A program made the translations under genes and the position numbers. A DNA stretch of 64,000 bases from Pelagibacter sp047722505 (GTDB taxonomy: Bacteria > Pseudomonadota > Alphaproteobacteria > Pelagibacterales > Pelagibacteraceae), in NCBI RefSeq assembly GCF_047722505.1, contig NZ_CP159814.1, positions 1,178,001 to 1,242,000 of the forward strand. Reading direction: 5' to 3'. The notes below the pieces were generated by a model. The model searched no databases, had not been told where the DNA came from, and saw only the letters and a list, made by a program, of their open reading frames with translations. Below, in pieces: positions 8,755-17,972 of this stretch; the stretch's first letter is position 1, and each line of letters begins with the position of its first letter.

Positions 8755-9376
8755 GTTCTGGATCTATACTTCTCCACAGATACCAAGTTGCAACTGAACA
8801 ATAAGGACTAAATCTTTTATTTAACAACCTTACATAAGATTCAGGTGGTAGATATTTTTTTTTATAATTTTTTGAAATTCCTCTTAAAAGACCAATATCT
8901 TGTATAGGCCAAATATTTGAACGATTATAAGTAAATAATAAAATCATTTCAGCTGACCATCTACCAATTTGTCTTAACTGAGATAAATAGATAATAGCTT
9001 CTTCATCTGACATCTTAGGAATTAATCTAGGGTTAAATGATTTATCTAATATTTGTTTAGCTAAACTTTTTATTCCCCTAACCTTTTGTCCACTTAATCC
9101 ACAGCTTTTAAGTTGAGCAAAAGAAAGTTGGGAAATTGTTTTTGCATTAATCTTATTTTTGCACTTCTTTTTAAATTTCAAAAAGACAGAGTTAGCTGCA
9201 GCAACACTAATTTGTTGTCCAATAATGCTCTTACATAATGAAAAAAATATATCCTTTCTAGAAGTAAGCACAGCTTCTGAAGGGGATTTATACTTGCTAA
9301 TTAATAAAGACATCACTCTATCTTTGTTAGTTAGGTATTTTTTTGCACTATTCCAATATTTTGGTTTTTTATTCAT
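8741..9376 (-). CDS. DNA-3-methyladenine glycosylase II (AlkA/HhH-GPD family)
   Basis: At 211 residues this is a compact AlkA-type base-excision enzyme that removes alkylated bases such as 3-methyladenine. The HhH-GPD core is clear: CKSIIGQQISVAAANSVF, then a helix-hairpin-helix region around LRQIGRWSAEMILLF, then IWPIQDIGLLRGI with the catalytic Asp. There is no C-terminal iron-sulfur cysteine cluster, which separates it from endonuclease III and MutY. It overlaps the 3' end of the DMT transporter gene on one side and the DUF1330 gene on the other. Confidence 0.85.
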   Translation of the reverse strand: MNKKPKYWNSAKKYLTNKDRVMSLLISKYKSPSEAVLTSRKDIFFSLCKSIIGQQISVAAANSVFLKFKKKCKNKINAKTISQLSFAQLKSCGLSGQKVRGIKSLAKQILDKSFNPRLIPKMSDEEAIIYLSQLRQIGRWSAEMILLFTYNRSNIWPIQDIGLLRGISKNYKKKYLPPESYVRLLNKRFSPYCSVATWYLWRSIDPEPIQY

Positions 9377-10253
9377 GTCTAGTAGTAGATGGTATTTTTT
9401 GTTTATGATAAATTTCTCTTCTAAAGATTATAAGTGATGCAAGAACTACAAGTGATGCACCAATTAGTGTTTTTATAGTTGGTATTTCATTCCAAATAAA
9501 ATAACCAAAAAATATAGCAAACACCAAAGCCAAATATTTTAAAGGTGCTACTAAAGATACTTCAGAAAGTTTATATGATTGGGTTAAAAATAAATTTGCA
9601 GAGCCTCCAGTTACTCCAATTAAAGCTAAGAGAATAAAGTCTTGAAAATTTGGCATTATCCATCCCACTGGAATTGTGGCTAAGCCAGCAATTGAAATAG
9701 TAATTGTAAAAAAAATTGAGATAAGCCAAATAGGCTCTGTTGTGGACAGCTTTCTAATTGTAATAGTTACAAAAGCCATACCAATACAAAATATTAATGG
9801 AAGAAAATAGAGATAATTCATGCCCTTAAAGCCAGGCTCAGCAATTATAATAACTCCTACAAATCCTATTAAGACCGCCAACCATCTAAAAATACCCACT
9901 TTCTCACTTAGTAAAAAAATAGATAATACAGTAATAAATAATGGTGCTGCATAGGACAAGCTTACAACGACAGCTAAAGGAAGTTCTCTCAACGCAATAA
10001 CTATTGCTATCAAAGCCATTAAACCCATAAGACATCTGAATAAATGTTCTTTTGATCTATCAGTTGTATAAAATTTTTTTAACTTACTTTTTGGTATTAG
10101 AAAATATGTAGGCAACAGACCAAAAAAACCCCTAAAAAACAAAACCTCCCCAGTTGGGTAGTCACTTGACCATTTTACAAGCAAATCCATAACGGAAAAG
10201 GTACATACTGATAGAAACATGTACAAAAAACCTAATTGATTTTTAGTTAGCAT
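9369..10253 (-). CDS. EamA/DMT-superfamily transporter
   Basis: The 294-residue protein has about ten hydrophobic segments arranged as two EamA repeats, the layout of drug/metabolite exporters in the inner membrane. Visible landmarks are FYMFLSVCTFSVMDLLVKW-like TM1, FFRGFFGLLPTYF in TM2, and in the second half a GVTGGSANLFLTQSYKLSE stretch followed by VAPLKYLALVFA. The substrate is unknown; relatives export amino acids or other metabolites. It lies upstream of the glycosylase gene with an 8-base overlap and is divergent from msrA. Confidence 0.8.
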   Translation of the reverse strand: MLTKNQLGFLYMFLSVCTFSVMDLLVKWSSDYPTGEVLFFRGFFGLLPTYFLIPKSKLKKFYTTDRSKEHLFRCLMGLMALIAIVIALRELPLAVVVSLSYAAPLFITVLSIFLLSEKVGIFRWLAVLIGFVGVIIIAEPGFKGMNYLYFLPLIFCIGMAFVTITIRKLSTTEPIWLISIFFTITISIAGLATIPVGWIMPNFQDFILLALIGVTGGSANLFLTQSYKLSEVSLVAPLKYLALVFAIFFGYFIWNEIPTIKTLIGASLVVLASLIIFRREIYHKQKIPSTTRHE

Positions 10254-10288
10254 AGCAATAATTTGTAAATCAAATTAAAGTATAATCA

Positions 10289-10732
10289 ATGGAAATAGCA
10301 GTATTAGGATTAGGATGTTTTTGGGGACCAGAAATTAAGTTTAGCAAACTTGAGGGGGTTATTAAAACTGAAGTTGGATATTGTGGTGGTGGCAGCAAAA
10401 CAGTCACTTACAAAGAGGTATGTACTGGCAATACAAATCATGCAGAAGTTGTTAAATTAGATTTTGATCCTAAAATTATCTCTTATGAAAAAATTTTAGA
10501 TTTCTTTTTTGAAATTCATGACTCCACAACCTTAAATTCACAAGGACCTGATTTTGGGACACAATATAGAAGTGAAATATTTTATCTAAGTGACAGACAA
10601 AAAGAAATTGCTGAAAATGTTATAAAAAAAATAAATTTAAAATTATCTGGAAATGTTGTAACAAAATCTTCTTTATTAAAAAATTATTGTGCGGCAGAAG
10701 AATACCATCAGAGATATTTGGAAAAAAGATAA
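10289..10732 (+). CDS. msrA: Peptide-methionine (S)-S-oxide reductase
   Basis: MsrA reduces methionine-S-sulfoxide in oxidised proteins. The catalytic motif GCFWG is present with C10 as nucleophile, followed by GYCGGG and the conserved block PDFGTQYRSEIFYLSD. At 147 residues it is a short form that lacks the long N-terminal extension of E. coli MsrA, as in many marine bacteria. A C-terminal Cys (NYCAAEEYHQ) may act in recycling. The downstream sulfurtransferase starts directly after the stop, so both belong to one transcript with a sulfur or oxidative-stress theme. Confidence 0.92.
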   Translation: MEIAVLGLGCFWGPEIKFSKLEGVIKTEVGYCGGGSKTVTYKEVCTGNTNHAEVVKLDFDPKIISYEKILDFFFEIHDSTTLNSQGPDFGTQYRSEIFYLSDRQKEIAENVIKKINLKLSGNVVTKSSLLKNYCAAEEYHQRYLEKR

Positions 10733-10733
10733 C

Positions 10734-11546
10734 ATGTCTTTAGTTGATACAAATTGGCTAAAAAAAAAATTAGATAAAGTAAAAATTATTGATTGCTCAT
10801 GGCATATGCCTCAAACAGAACGCAATGGTTTTGTCGAATACAAAAATAAACATATTAAAAATACAATTTTTTTTGATTTAGATAAGAATTCTAAAAAAAA
10901 TACTGACCTACCTCATATGTTACCAGATGCTAAGTCATGGGAACGTGTTGTGTCCAACATGGGAATTAAAAATGATGATCAGATAGTTATTTATGATAAT
11001 TCAGATGTAATCAGTTCATGTAGATGTTGGTATAATTTTATCTATTTTGGTCATAATCCAAAATTAGTTCATGTATTAAATGGTGGATTAAAAAAATGGA
11101 TTGAGGAAGATAGACCAACTACTAGTGATATAATTAAGAATATTCCTTCCAACTATACCGTGCATGAAAAAAAAGAGTTAGTAAAAGATATAAACCAAAT
11201 TAATAAAAATATTTTAGAAAATAGATTTAATGTTATTGATGCAAGAAGTTTAGAAAGATTTAAAGGTAGTGTTCCTGAACCAAGAAAAGGATTGAGAAGT
11301 GGCTCTATTAAAAACTCTTTTTGCCTACCTTTTTCTGAACTTATAAATAAAGATCATACATTTGTTAGCAAAGAAAAAATTTTTGAAAAGTTTAAATCAA
11401 CTGGATATGAGGTGGGCAAAAATATTACATTTACTTGCGGTTCTGGAGTTACCGCTTCAGTTTTGGCTCTTGCTTATTCTTTAATAGATAATAAATATAT
11501 GCCTACTATTTACGACGGATCATGGAGTGAATATGGAAAAGATTAA
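10734..11546 (+). CDS. sseA: 3-mercaptopyruvate/thiosulfate sulfurtransferase (two-rhodanese-domain)
   Basis: About 270 residues from the ATG at 10734; a longer in-frame start at 10689 lies inside msrA. It has two rhodanese domains. The second carries the active-site loop CGSGVTA with the catalytic Cys near residue 235, the loop type associated with 3-mercaptopyruvate rather than thiosulfate. The first domain begins WLKKKLDKVKIIDCSWHMP, as in SseA proteins. It would transfer sulfane sulfur to thiols or cyanide. It is placed between msrA and the RND pair with only a few bases on either side. Confidence 0.88.
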   Translation: MSLVDTNWLKKKLDKVKIIDCSWHMPQTERNGFVEYKNKHIKNTIFFDLDKNSKKNTDLPHMLPDAKSWERVVSNMGIKNDDQIVIYDNSDVISSCRCWYNFIYFGHNPKLVHVLNGGLKKWIEEDRPTTSDIIKNIPSNYTVHEKKELVKDINQINKNILENRFNVIDARSLERFKGSVPEPRKGLRSGSIKNSFCLPFSELINKDHTFVSKEKIFEKFKSTGYEVGKNITFTCGSGVTASVLALAYSLIDNKYMPTIYDGSWSEYGKD

Positions 11547-11549
11547 AAT

Positions 11550-12419
11550 ATGAAAAGATCAACAAAAATCAGTACAGCAATCCTTGTCTTCTTTTTAATT
11601 ATTACAATAGTAATCGTTGGAAGAGCAATGATAGGAAATCATTTTAAAAAAAAATTTAGCAAAAGGCCTCCTCCTGGAGTAATTGTTAAAGAAGTAGTTT
11701 ACAAAAGCTTTTCAGAAAATATTGAAAGCTTTGGTACAGCAGTATCAAAGAGAGCAGAATCTTTTAGAATTAAAAGAGATAATTTAACATCTGAACTAAT
11801 CCTTAAGGATTATGTAAAAAAAGGTGATCTAATTGTTAAGCTTAAAGATAGAAACATTGTAGCACCTTTTAGTGGTGTTCTTGGATACAGAGGTATTACT
11901 GGTGACATTCTTGGTTCGGATAACTCAATTATTATAACTTTAGATGATAACTCGATTATATATTCTGACCTAAAAATTCCTGAAACTTTTGCGTCATTCA
12001 TTAAAAAAGGTTTGCCCATTAAGGTAAAATTTTCAGGTAACAAAAATAAAACATACGGTGGAAAAGTCTATGCTGTTTCAAGCAGGATTAATGCTGAAAC
12101 AAGAAGCTTGCTTACAAGGGTTATAATTGAAAATGAAAACTCTGAATTAATTCCAGGCTCTCTTCTAGAGGTTATTATTAATTATAATGAACGGAATTCA
12201 CTTGCAATACCTGATACTAGTATGATGATAGAGGGAAGCAAAACCTATGTCTATAAAGTTTCAAAAGACAATATTACAAATAAAACTGAAATAGAAATTG
12301 GAATAAGAGGTGGTGGATTTATTGAGATAATCTCTGGTCTTAATGAGGGAGAAACTATAGTTGCCGAAGGATTAAAAAAAGTTAGACCTAAAGGTAAAAT
12401 AAAACCTATTAAAAAATAA
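11550..12419 (+). CDS. RND efflux periplasmic adaptor (membrane fusion protein) without an evident alpha-hairpin
   Basis: A 289-residue adaptor anchored by an N-terminal membrane segment (about residues 7-27). The lipoyl half-motif DYVKKGDLIVKLKD is followed immediately by the second half NIVAPFSGVLGYRG. In MexA/AcrA-type adaptors a long alpha-helical hairpin of some 60-100 residues lies between these halves and contacts the outer-membrane channel; here only one or two residues separate them. The later beta-barrel and membrane-proximal domains are present (RSLLTRVIIENENSELIPGS; IEIISGLNEGETIVAEGL). The stop overlaps the start of the RND pump (TAATG), so the pair is coupled. Confidence 0.85.
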   Translation: MKRSTKISTAILVFFLIITIVIVGRAMIGNHFKKKFSKRPPPGVIVKEVVYKSFSENIESFGTAVSKRAESFRIKRDNLTSELILKDYVKKGDLIVKLKDRNIVAPFSGVLGYRGITGDILGSDNSIIITLDDNSIIYSDLKIPETFASFIKKGLPIKVKFSGNKNKTYGGKVYAVSSRINAETRSLLTRVIIENENSELIPGSLLEVIINYNERNSLAIPDTSMMIEGSKTYVYKVSKDNITNKTEIEIGIRGGGFIEIISGLNEGETIVAEGLKKVRPKGKIKPIKK

Positions 12420-15400
12420 TGTTTATAACCGATATAAGTATAAGAAGACCAGTTGTTGCGTGGGTAATGTCTCTTATATTAATCGTCTTTGGTATATTTG
12501 TTTTTTCACAACTGCCTGTAAGAGAATTGCCAGAAGGCTTACAGCCTCCTGTAGTTCAAATTAAAGTAGACTATAAGTCTGCTTCAGCTCCTATAATTGA
12601 TCAAGAGGTAACTCAAGTAATTGAAGATGTAATTGGTGGGGTAGAAGGAGTAAAAAATATTAACTCAACATCAGAAAATGGAAGTAGTTCAATTAATGTT
12701 GAATTTAATACTGACATTAACCTAGATAATGCAGCCAATGATATTAGAGAAAGAGTCGCTAGAATTGTTGATAGATTACCAAGTGAAGCTGATGCCCCTC
12801 AAATACTTAAACAATCAGCAGGGTTTTCAACCACTATGTGGCTAGCTGTATCTTCTGCAACTTGGAGTGACCTAGAACTTGGAGATTATGTTGAGAGATA
12901 TTTAGTAGATCAATTTTCGAGCGTTAAGAACGTAGGAACTATTAGAACTGGTGGTTTAAGAGATTTAAGTGTTAGAGTTTGGATAGATCCAATTAAACTT
13001 GCAGCATACAATTTAACTATTCAAGAAGTTGAGATAGCAATAAGAAAAGAAAATGTAAGTCTACCAGCAGGTACTCTCGAGGCTAACAATATTGATTTAA
13101 TTTTAAATTTAGATAAATCATATGATGATATAGAAAAATTAAAAGCATTACCTATAAAAAGAAACAAAAATAGTATTGTAAGACTTTCAGATATTGCCAA
13201 TATAGAGTTCGGTCCAGTTTCAGAAAAAAATCTTTTCAAAGCACAAAGTAAGAATGCTTTAAATCTAAAAACTGTAGGAATTGGTATTTACGCAAAAAGT
13301 GGTGCTTCAACAGTGGAACTTTCTAAAGAAATAAATAAGAAAATAGACGAAGTTAAGAAAATATTACCAGGTGATCTAAATATAGAAGTAGCTTTTAACA
13401 GAGCAACATATGTTGGTACTGCTATTGATGAAGTATACAAAACTTTGATCATTGCTTTTATACTTGTGGTTATTATTATTTACTTATTCTTGGGAAATAT
13501 AAAGGCTGTAATTGTTCCAGCAGTTGCACTGCCTGTAAGTTTGATAGCATCTTTTTTAGGTCTTTACTTATTTGGTTTATCAATAAATATTTTTGTTTTA
13601 TTGAGCTTTATTCTGGCAATTGGAATAATCACTGATGATTCAGTTATAATGACAGATGCAATTTATAGAAGAATTGAAAATGGAGAAAGCCCTTTGGTTG
13701 CAGCTTACAAAGGATCAAAACAAATTAGTTTTGCAATCGTTGCTACAACATTAATTCTAGTTGCTGTATTTATTCCCTTAATTTTTATAGATGGAATTGC
13801 AGGAACATTATTTAGAGAAACTGCAATTGCTTTATCTTTTTCAGTTGTGGTGTCCTCTTTTGTTGCGCTTACATTGTCACCCATGTTAGCAAGTAAGTTT
13901 TTAAAGAAAGAATCTAAACAAAATCTTATAGTTACAAAATTTGATAAATTTTTTAAATCATTATCAAAATTTTATGAAGAAACATTGAGCTATTGGCTAA
14001 ATAAGAAAAAAATTATTATTTCATTCATTATCTTCACTATTATTATATCTAGTGTTTTATTTCATTTTACAAAAAAAGAATTGTTACCTATGGAGGATCG
14101 AGGTGTATATCTTGTTCTTGGGTTTACAGATGAGGGTAGTTCTTTTGAATATACTGAAAAAAGAGCAGAAGATGTTGAAAAAAGATTAATTCCACTTCTT
14201 CAGGCTGAGAATAGTCCATATAAAAGATTGATAATGAGAGTACCTGGCTTTGGCAGTAACAAAAATTCTTTTAATAGCTTTATAATAATTGCATTATTGG
14301 ATGAATGGGCGGATAGAAAAAAAAGTTCAGTAACAATAATGAGGGAAGCAATTGGAAAAATTGTGACAGTGCCAGAAACTGTGGCTTTTCCAATTTCACC
14401 CCAATCTATTAGAGTTTCTAGTTATAATAAACCAGTACAAATGGTCATATTAGGTAACACTTATGAAGAATTAGAAGAAATACAATCTAAGGTTATTAGG
14501 AAGTTAAGACAAAATAAAAATTTATCAAGGATAGAGTCTGACTATTCTAGAAACAAACCTGAAATCAAACTAGTAATTAATAAAAACAAAGCTAAAGATT
14601 TAGATATATCTACTGACTCAATTGGGAAAACTTTAGAAACTCTTTATGGTGGAAAAACTGTAACAAAATTTAATAAACTTGGTAAAGAATATCCAATTAT
14701 ACTTCAACAATACTTAGCGGACCGAAGATCTCAGGAAGGAATTTCTAAAATATTTGTTAGATCAGAAAGTACAGGTAAGTTAATTTCTTTAGCAAATTTA
14801 GTTGAGTTTACTGAAAAAGGGTCTGCAAAAAAATTATCAAGATATAACAGGCAGAGAGCTGTAACAATATCTGCAAATATATCTGAATCTTATACGCTTA
14901 CAGAAGCAATTGCATATCTAGAGCAAGCAATGGAAGAAATTGGCTCTTCTAATCAAATTGCATGGAAGGGTAAATCAGAAGAAATAAAAGAAACTAGCAA
15001 TGAACTATTTATTATTTTCGGATTAGCATTTCTAACTGCCTACTTAGTAATGGCTGCAACCTTTAATTCATTTATTCATCCATTCATTATTATGTTAACC
15101 GTTCCACTGGCTTTGTTTGGAGGTTTGGTCTTTATTCTTTTCTTGAACAGTTCAATTAATATCTTCTCACAAATAGCCCTTGTCATTCTAATTGGAATAT
15201 CGACTAAAAATAGTATTCTAATTGTTGATTATGCTAATCAGTTAAGAACGGCTGGAAAAAATATAGAAACATCTGTTAGGGAAGCTTGTCAATTAAGGTT
15301 TAGGCCCATAATGATGACATCAATAAGCACAATGATTGCAATGATGCCTTTAGTTATAGGGAATATTGGACCAGGTGCTGGTGAGGCTTCGAGACTAGCT

Positions 15401-15541
15401 GTGGGTGCCACTATTCTTGGTGGAATGATTATATCGACATTCTTTACCTTGTATGTAACTCCAACCATGTATTTAGTATTAGCAAAAAATACTAAACGAA
15501 TAGATGTTGTTGATATTGAGCTAAAGAAACAACTTCGTTAA
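12419..15541 (+). CDS. RND-family efflux pump, inner-membrane subunit (AcrB/HAE1 type)
   Basis: The 1040-residue length and layout (TM1, porter loop, TM2-7, second porter loop, TM8-12) match tripartite proton-driven exporters. It opens MFITDISIRRPVVAWVMSLI. The proton-relay residues are visible: the Asp pair in GIITDDSVIMTDAI (TM4) and the Lys in GISTKNSILIVDYANQ (TM10). It is coupled to the adaptor upstream. No outer-membrane channel gene is adjacent. Substrates are unknown; HAE1 pumps export drugs, detergents or lipids. Its stop codon overlaps that of the convergent transglycosylase gene within TTAA. Confidence 0.92.
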   Translation: MFITDISIRRPVVAWVMSLILIVFGIFVFSQLPVRELPEGLQPPVVQIKVDYKSASAPIIDQEVTQVIEDVIGGVEGVKNINSTSENGSSSINVEFNTDINLDNAANDIRERVARIVDRLPSEADAPQILKQSAGFSTTMWLAVSSATWSDLELGDYVERYLVDQFSSVKNVGTIRTGGLRDLSVRVWIDPIKLAAYNLTIQEVEIAIRKENVSLPAGTLEANNIDLILNLDKSYDDIEKLKALPIKRNKNSIVRLSDIANIEFGPVSEKNLFKAQSKNALNLKTVGIGIYAKSGASTVELSKEINKKIDEVKKILPGDLNIEVAFNRATYVGTAIDEVYKTLIIAFILVVIIIYLFLGNIKAVIVPAVALPVSLIASFLGLYLFGLSINIFVLLSFILAIGIITDDSVIMTDAIYRRIENGESPLVAAYKGSKQISFAIVATTLILVAVFIPLIFIDGIAGTLFRETAIALSFSVVVSSFVALTLSPMLASKFLKKESKQNLIVTKFDKFFKSLSKFYEETLSYWLNKKKIIISFIIFTIIISSVLFHFTKKELLPMEDRGVYLVLGFTDEGSSFEYTEKRAEDVEKRLIPLLQAENSPYKRLIMRVPGFGSNKNSFNSFIIIALLDEWADRKKSSVTIMREAIGKIVTVPETVAFPISPQSIRVSSYNKPVQMVILGNTYEELEEIQSKVIRKLRQNKNLSRIESDYSRNKPEIKLVINKNKAKDLDISTDSIGKTLETLYGGKTVTKFNKLGKEYPIILQQYLADRRSQEGISKIFVRSESTGKLISLANLVEFTEKGSAKKLSRYNRQRAVTISANISESYTLTEAIAYLEQAMEEIGSSNQIAWKGKSEEIKETSNELFIIFGLAFLTAYLVMAATFNSFIHPFIIMLTVPLALFGGLVFILFLNSSINIFSQIALVILIGISTKNSILIVDYANQLRTAGKNIETSVREACQLRFRPIMMTSISTMIAMMPLVIGNIGPGAGEASRLAVGATILGGMIISTFFTLYVTPTMYLVLAKNTKRIDVVDIELKKQLR

Positions 15542-16137
15542 AAAATAATATATTTATTTTTATTTAATCTTTTCTGACACTTTTGTAATTGTGACTTGTA
15601 TTTATTAGATTGTTTTTCTACTTTTTTAGCTAAGCCTATAACTTTCTGATTATTCTTATAATTTTTATAACCACCCCACCCCTCATGATATGCGAGGTAT
15701 TGTCTAAAAGCATCTTTCTTAGAAATTTTTAAAAGAGACTCCGTTTTATCGGTGTACCACCCAATAAAGTCCACACTATCTTTAAACCTTGTTCTTGTTG
15801 CTAACTTATTTCCAGTTTCATTTTTATATTGTTCCCAAGTTCCCTTTACTGCTTGTGAATATCCAAATGAACTAGATGGTCTCTTAAATGGTATAATCTT
15901 AAATAATTTTTGTCTTGGAGGTTTAGCTAACCAATCAAAGTCTGATTCCATCTTGATTATAGCTAGCTGAATATAAATTGGGGTTCCCCATTTTTTTTCT
16001 GTTTTCTTTGCATGTTTATACCAAAGATATCTTTCATTAAAAATTGAACAGCTATTTGAGGTATTTTGAGGTATTGAGGAGCAGCTATTAGTAAAGATAA
16101 TCAATAAAATTAAAAGATAATTTCTAATTTTTGACAT
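15538..16137 (-). CDS. Lytic transglycosylase-like (SLT domain) lipoprotein
   Basis: A 199-residue protein with a short lipoprotein signal (LLILLIIFTNSCSS). The lysozyme-like SLT fold is indicated by AIIKMESDFDW with the catalytic Glu, SFGYSQAVKGTWEQY as the GxxQ motif, and YLAYHEGWGGYKN near the end. It would cleave glycan strands of peptidoglycan with 1,6-anhydro product formation, attached to a membrane in the periplasm. It is downstream of the VanZ-like gene, with a 14-base overlap. Function is assigned by family; the physiological role in growth or remodelling is inferred. Confidence 0.8.
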   Translation of the reverse strand: MSKIRNYLLILLIIFTNSCSSIPQNTSNSCSIFNERYLWYKHAKKTEKKWGTPIYIQLAIIKMESDFDWLAKPPRQKLFKIIPFKRPSSSFGYSQAVKGTWEQYKNETGNKLATRTRFKDSVDFIGWYTDKTESLLKISKKDAFRQYLAYHEGWGGYKNYKNNQKVIGLAKKVEKQSNKYKSQLQKCQKRLNKNKYIIF

Positions 16138-16528
16138 ATCTAATTATAATCTTATATATAAATACTACCAATATAACACCTACAACATTTCCAAATAAAT
16201 CACTCATTTCAAATCCACGAAATGGAATAATAATGTGAAATAATTCTAAAATAATTGATAGCAAAAACAAATAAACAATCAAAAAATTTATTTTTTTAGT
16301 ATTGAGAAAAGAAAATATCCCTAAGCTTGAAAGTAGAACAAAAGCATAAATATGATTTGATGAAATTATAAAGTCTCCTGCAATAAGATCTTTAGTAATT
16401 TGGGGTTGTATATAGCAATTATCATATAAAAAGCAGCCAAAAATACTGCCTGGAAACAAATATAAAGTTATTAATATGATATTTGCAGAATAAAAACCTA
16501 TTTTAAAAAAAAATTTTATTTTTCTCAT
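16124..16528 (-). CDS. VanZ-like small membrane protein
   Basis: A 134-residue protein with about four membrane segments. The pattern DFIISSNHIYAFVLLSSLG, then ILELFHIIIPFRGFEMSDLFGNVVGV, fits the VanZ-like family, where a conserved E-x-x-Q/H and D-x-x-x-N signature lies in the last helices. The family is linked to teicoplanin resistance in Gram-positives but its general biochemical role is not known. Overlap with the downstream transglycosylase gene suggests an envelope function. Confidence 0.65.
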   Translation of the reverse strand: MRKIKFFFKIGFYSANIILITLYLFPGSIFGCFLYDNCYIQPQITKDLIAGDFIISSNHIYAFVLLSSLGIFSFLNTKKINFLIVYLFLLSIILELFHIIIPFRGFEMSDLFGNVVGVILVVFIYKIIIRYVKN

Positions 16529-16577
16529 AATAATCTTATTTATTTTATTTCTTTTATCAGTTATCAGAATATATCAA

Positions 16578-17294
16578 ATGGCTCATTTAATTTTAGTAAG
16601 ACATGGTCAAAGTGAATGGAATCTAGAAAAAAGATTTACAGGCTGGGTTGATGTTGATCTCACTGGACAAGGAAAATTAGAGGCCTGCAAAGCTGGCGAA
16701 TATATTAAGGAAATTAAAATTGATATTAATCATTTTTACTCGTCATTTCAGTTAAGAGCTATTAATACACTAAAATTTATCCAAGACACATTAAGAGATA
16801 AAAGAGAACCGGTTAGAGCCTGGCAATTAAATGAGAGGCATTACGGAGCTTTAACAGGACTAAATAAAGACGAAATGAAAGAAAAACTTGGTGAAGATAA
16901 AATCCATGCTTTTAGAAGATCTTGGGATATTAAGCCAGATCCCTTAAGCAAAAATAATCCATATCACCCATTAAATATAGAGGTTTATAAAAGTATTCCA
17001 AAAGAAAATATTCCTGACACCGAGTCGCTTAAAGATACCTATGAAAGAGTAATGAAATTTTATATTGATGAAATTCAAGAGAAACTTAAAAATGATGAAA
17101 ATATTTTAATTTCAGCTCATGGTAATTCTATAAGGGCGCTATGCAAATTTTTATTTAAATTAGATAACCAAAAAATACCATTACTCGAAATACCAACAGG
17201 CAATCCACTTTTGATAAGTTTAGATTCAAAACAAAATATTAAAGAATGCTCTTACCTAGATCAAGAAAGGGCTAAGGACTTATTAGCTTTTTAA
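16578..17294 (+). CDS. gpmA: 2,3-bisphosphoglycerate-dependent phosphoglycerate mutase
   Basis: The 238-residue protein interconverts 3- and 2-phosphoglycerate in glycolysis and gluconeogenesis. It has the phosphohistidine motif LVRHGQSEWN with H9, the GmpA-typical NLEKRFTGWVDVDLTGQG, the Glu in LNERHYGALTGLNK and the second His in ISAHGNSIRAL. The usual YTSxLxRAxxT segment is modified to YSSFQLRAINTL. It is the cofactor-dependent type rather than GpmI, which in many alphaproteobacteria sits near ctpA. Its 3' end overlaps the convergent nucleotidyltransferase gene by 12 bases. Confidence 0.9.
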   Translation: MAHLILVRHGQSEWNLEKRFTGWVDVDLTGQGKLEACKAGEYIKEIKIDINHFYSSFQLRAINTLKFIQDTLRDKREPVRAWQLNERHYGALTGLNKDEMKEKLGEDKIHAFRRSWDIKPDPLSKNNPYHPLNIEVYKSIPKENIPDTESLKDTYERVMKFYIDEIQEKLKNDENILISAHGNSIRALCKFLFKLDNQKIPLLEIPTGNPLLISLDSKQNIKECSYLDQERAKDLLAF

Positions 17295-17972
17295 TAATTG
17301 GTTATAGATATTAAGATCTGTTAAATGTCTAAATTCTTCTAAGCTCTCAAAACCATATAACTCGTCTTTATCAATTAATTCATTCCAAATATTTAAAATT
17401 GAAAAATTGCTGACCTCATATGAGTCAAATAAACTCTTATTCAGGATCTGACACCCCGTATAAATTTTATGATTAAGTTTATCTTTTTTTATTATATTTT
17501 CTTTAAGATTGAAATCATTCTTCAAATTTTTATCAAAACTCAAATTTTCATTAGTTAATAGGAGTATATTTTTAACTTTATTTAAAAAATAAAATTTCTC
17601 CATATCTTTAATGTATTTCTTATAATTTTCATTCCATAAAGTGTCTGGATTAAATGTAATAAAATCTGTTTCATTAGATGAATTTATCATATTCAAAATT
17701 CCGCCACCTGTATTTAAAATATCTGAACCATCATTAATTATCTTAATTTCTAAATTAAATTTCTTATCTTTAAAAAATTGTTCAATTTTTTCACTAAGAT
17801 AAAATGTATTGATTAAAATTTTTTTAATTCCCAAAGAATGTATTAAATTAATACAATTTTCTAATAAAGTTATTTCGTTTATCTTTAGTAAAGGCTTCGG
17901 CGTTGTCAGTGTTATTGGATTCAAGCGTTTGCCATATCCAGCACATAAAATTAATGCAGTTTTAATTTTCAT
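17283..17972 (-). CDS. murU: Nucleotidyltransferase, MurU-like (N-acetylmuramate-1-phosphate uridylyltransferase family)
   Basis: The 229-residue Rossmann-like nucleotidyltransferase has the signature ILCAGYGKRLNPITLTTPKPLL, where the GxGxRLxPxTxxxPKPL motif binds the nucleotide and the Lys contacts phosphate. GSDILNTGGGI and FITFNPDTLWN follow, as in MurU. MurU makes UDP-MurNAc from MurNAc-1-phosphate in peptidoglycan recycling. The gene starts four bases inside the end of the kinase gene, the same tsaE-amgK-murU order found widely in alphaproteobacteria, which supports the call. The exact sugar is inferred. Confidence 0.75.
   Translation of the reverse strand: MKIKTALILCAGYGKRLNPITLTTPKPLLKINEITLLENCINLIHSLGIKKILINTFYLSEKIEQFFKDKKFNLEIKIINDGSDILNTGGGILNMINSSNETDFITFNPDTLWNENYKKYIKDMEKFYFLNKVKNILLLTNENLSFDKNLKNDFNLKENIIKKDKLNHKIYTGCQILNKSLFDSYEVSNFSILNIWNELIDKDELYGFESLEEFRHLTDLNIYNQLLKS

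Noticed and set aside
9159..9437. Plus-strand open frame of 92 codons across the glycosylase/EamA junction
   Set aside because: It is antisense to two convincing genes and has no domain or RBS.
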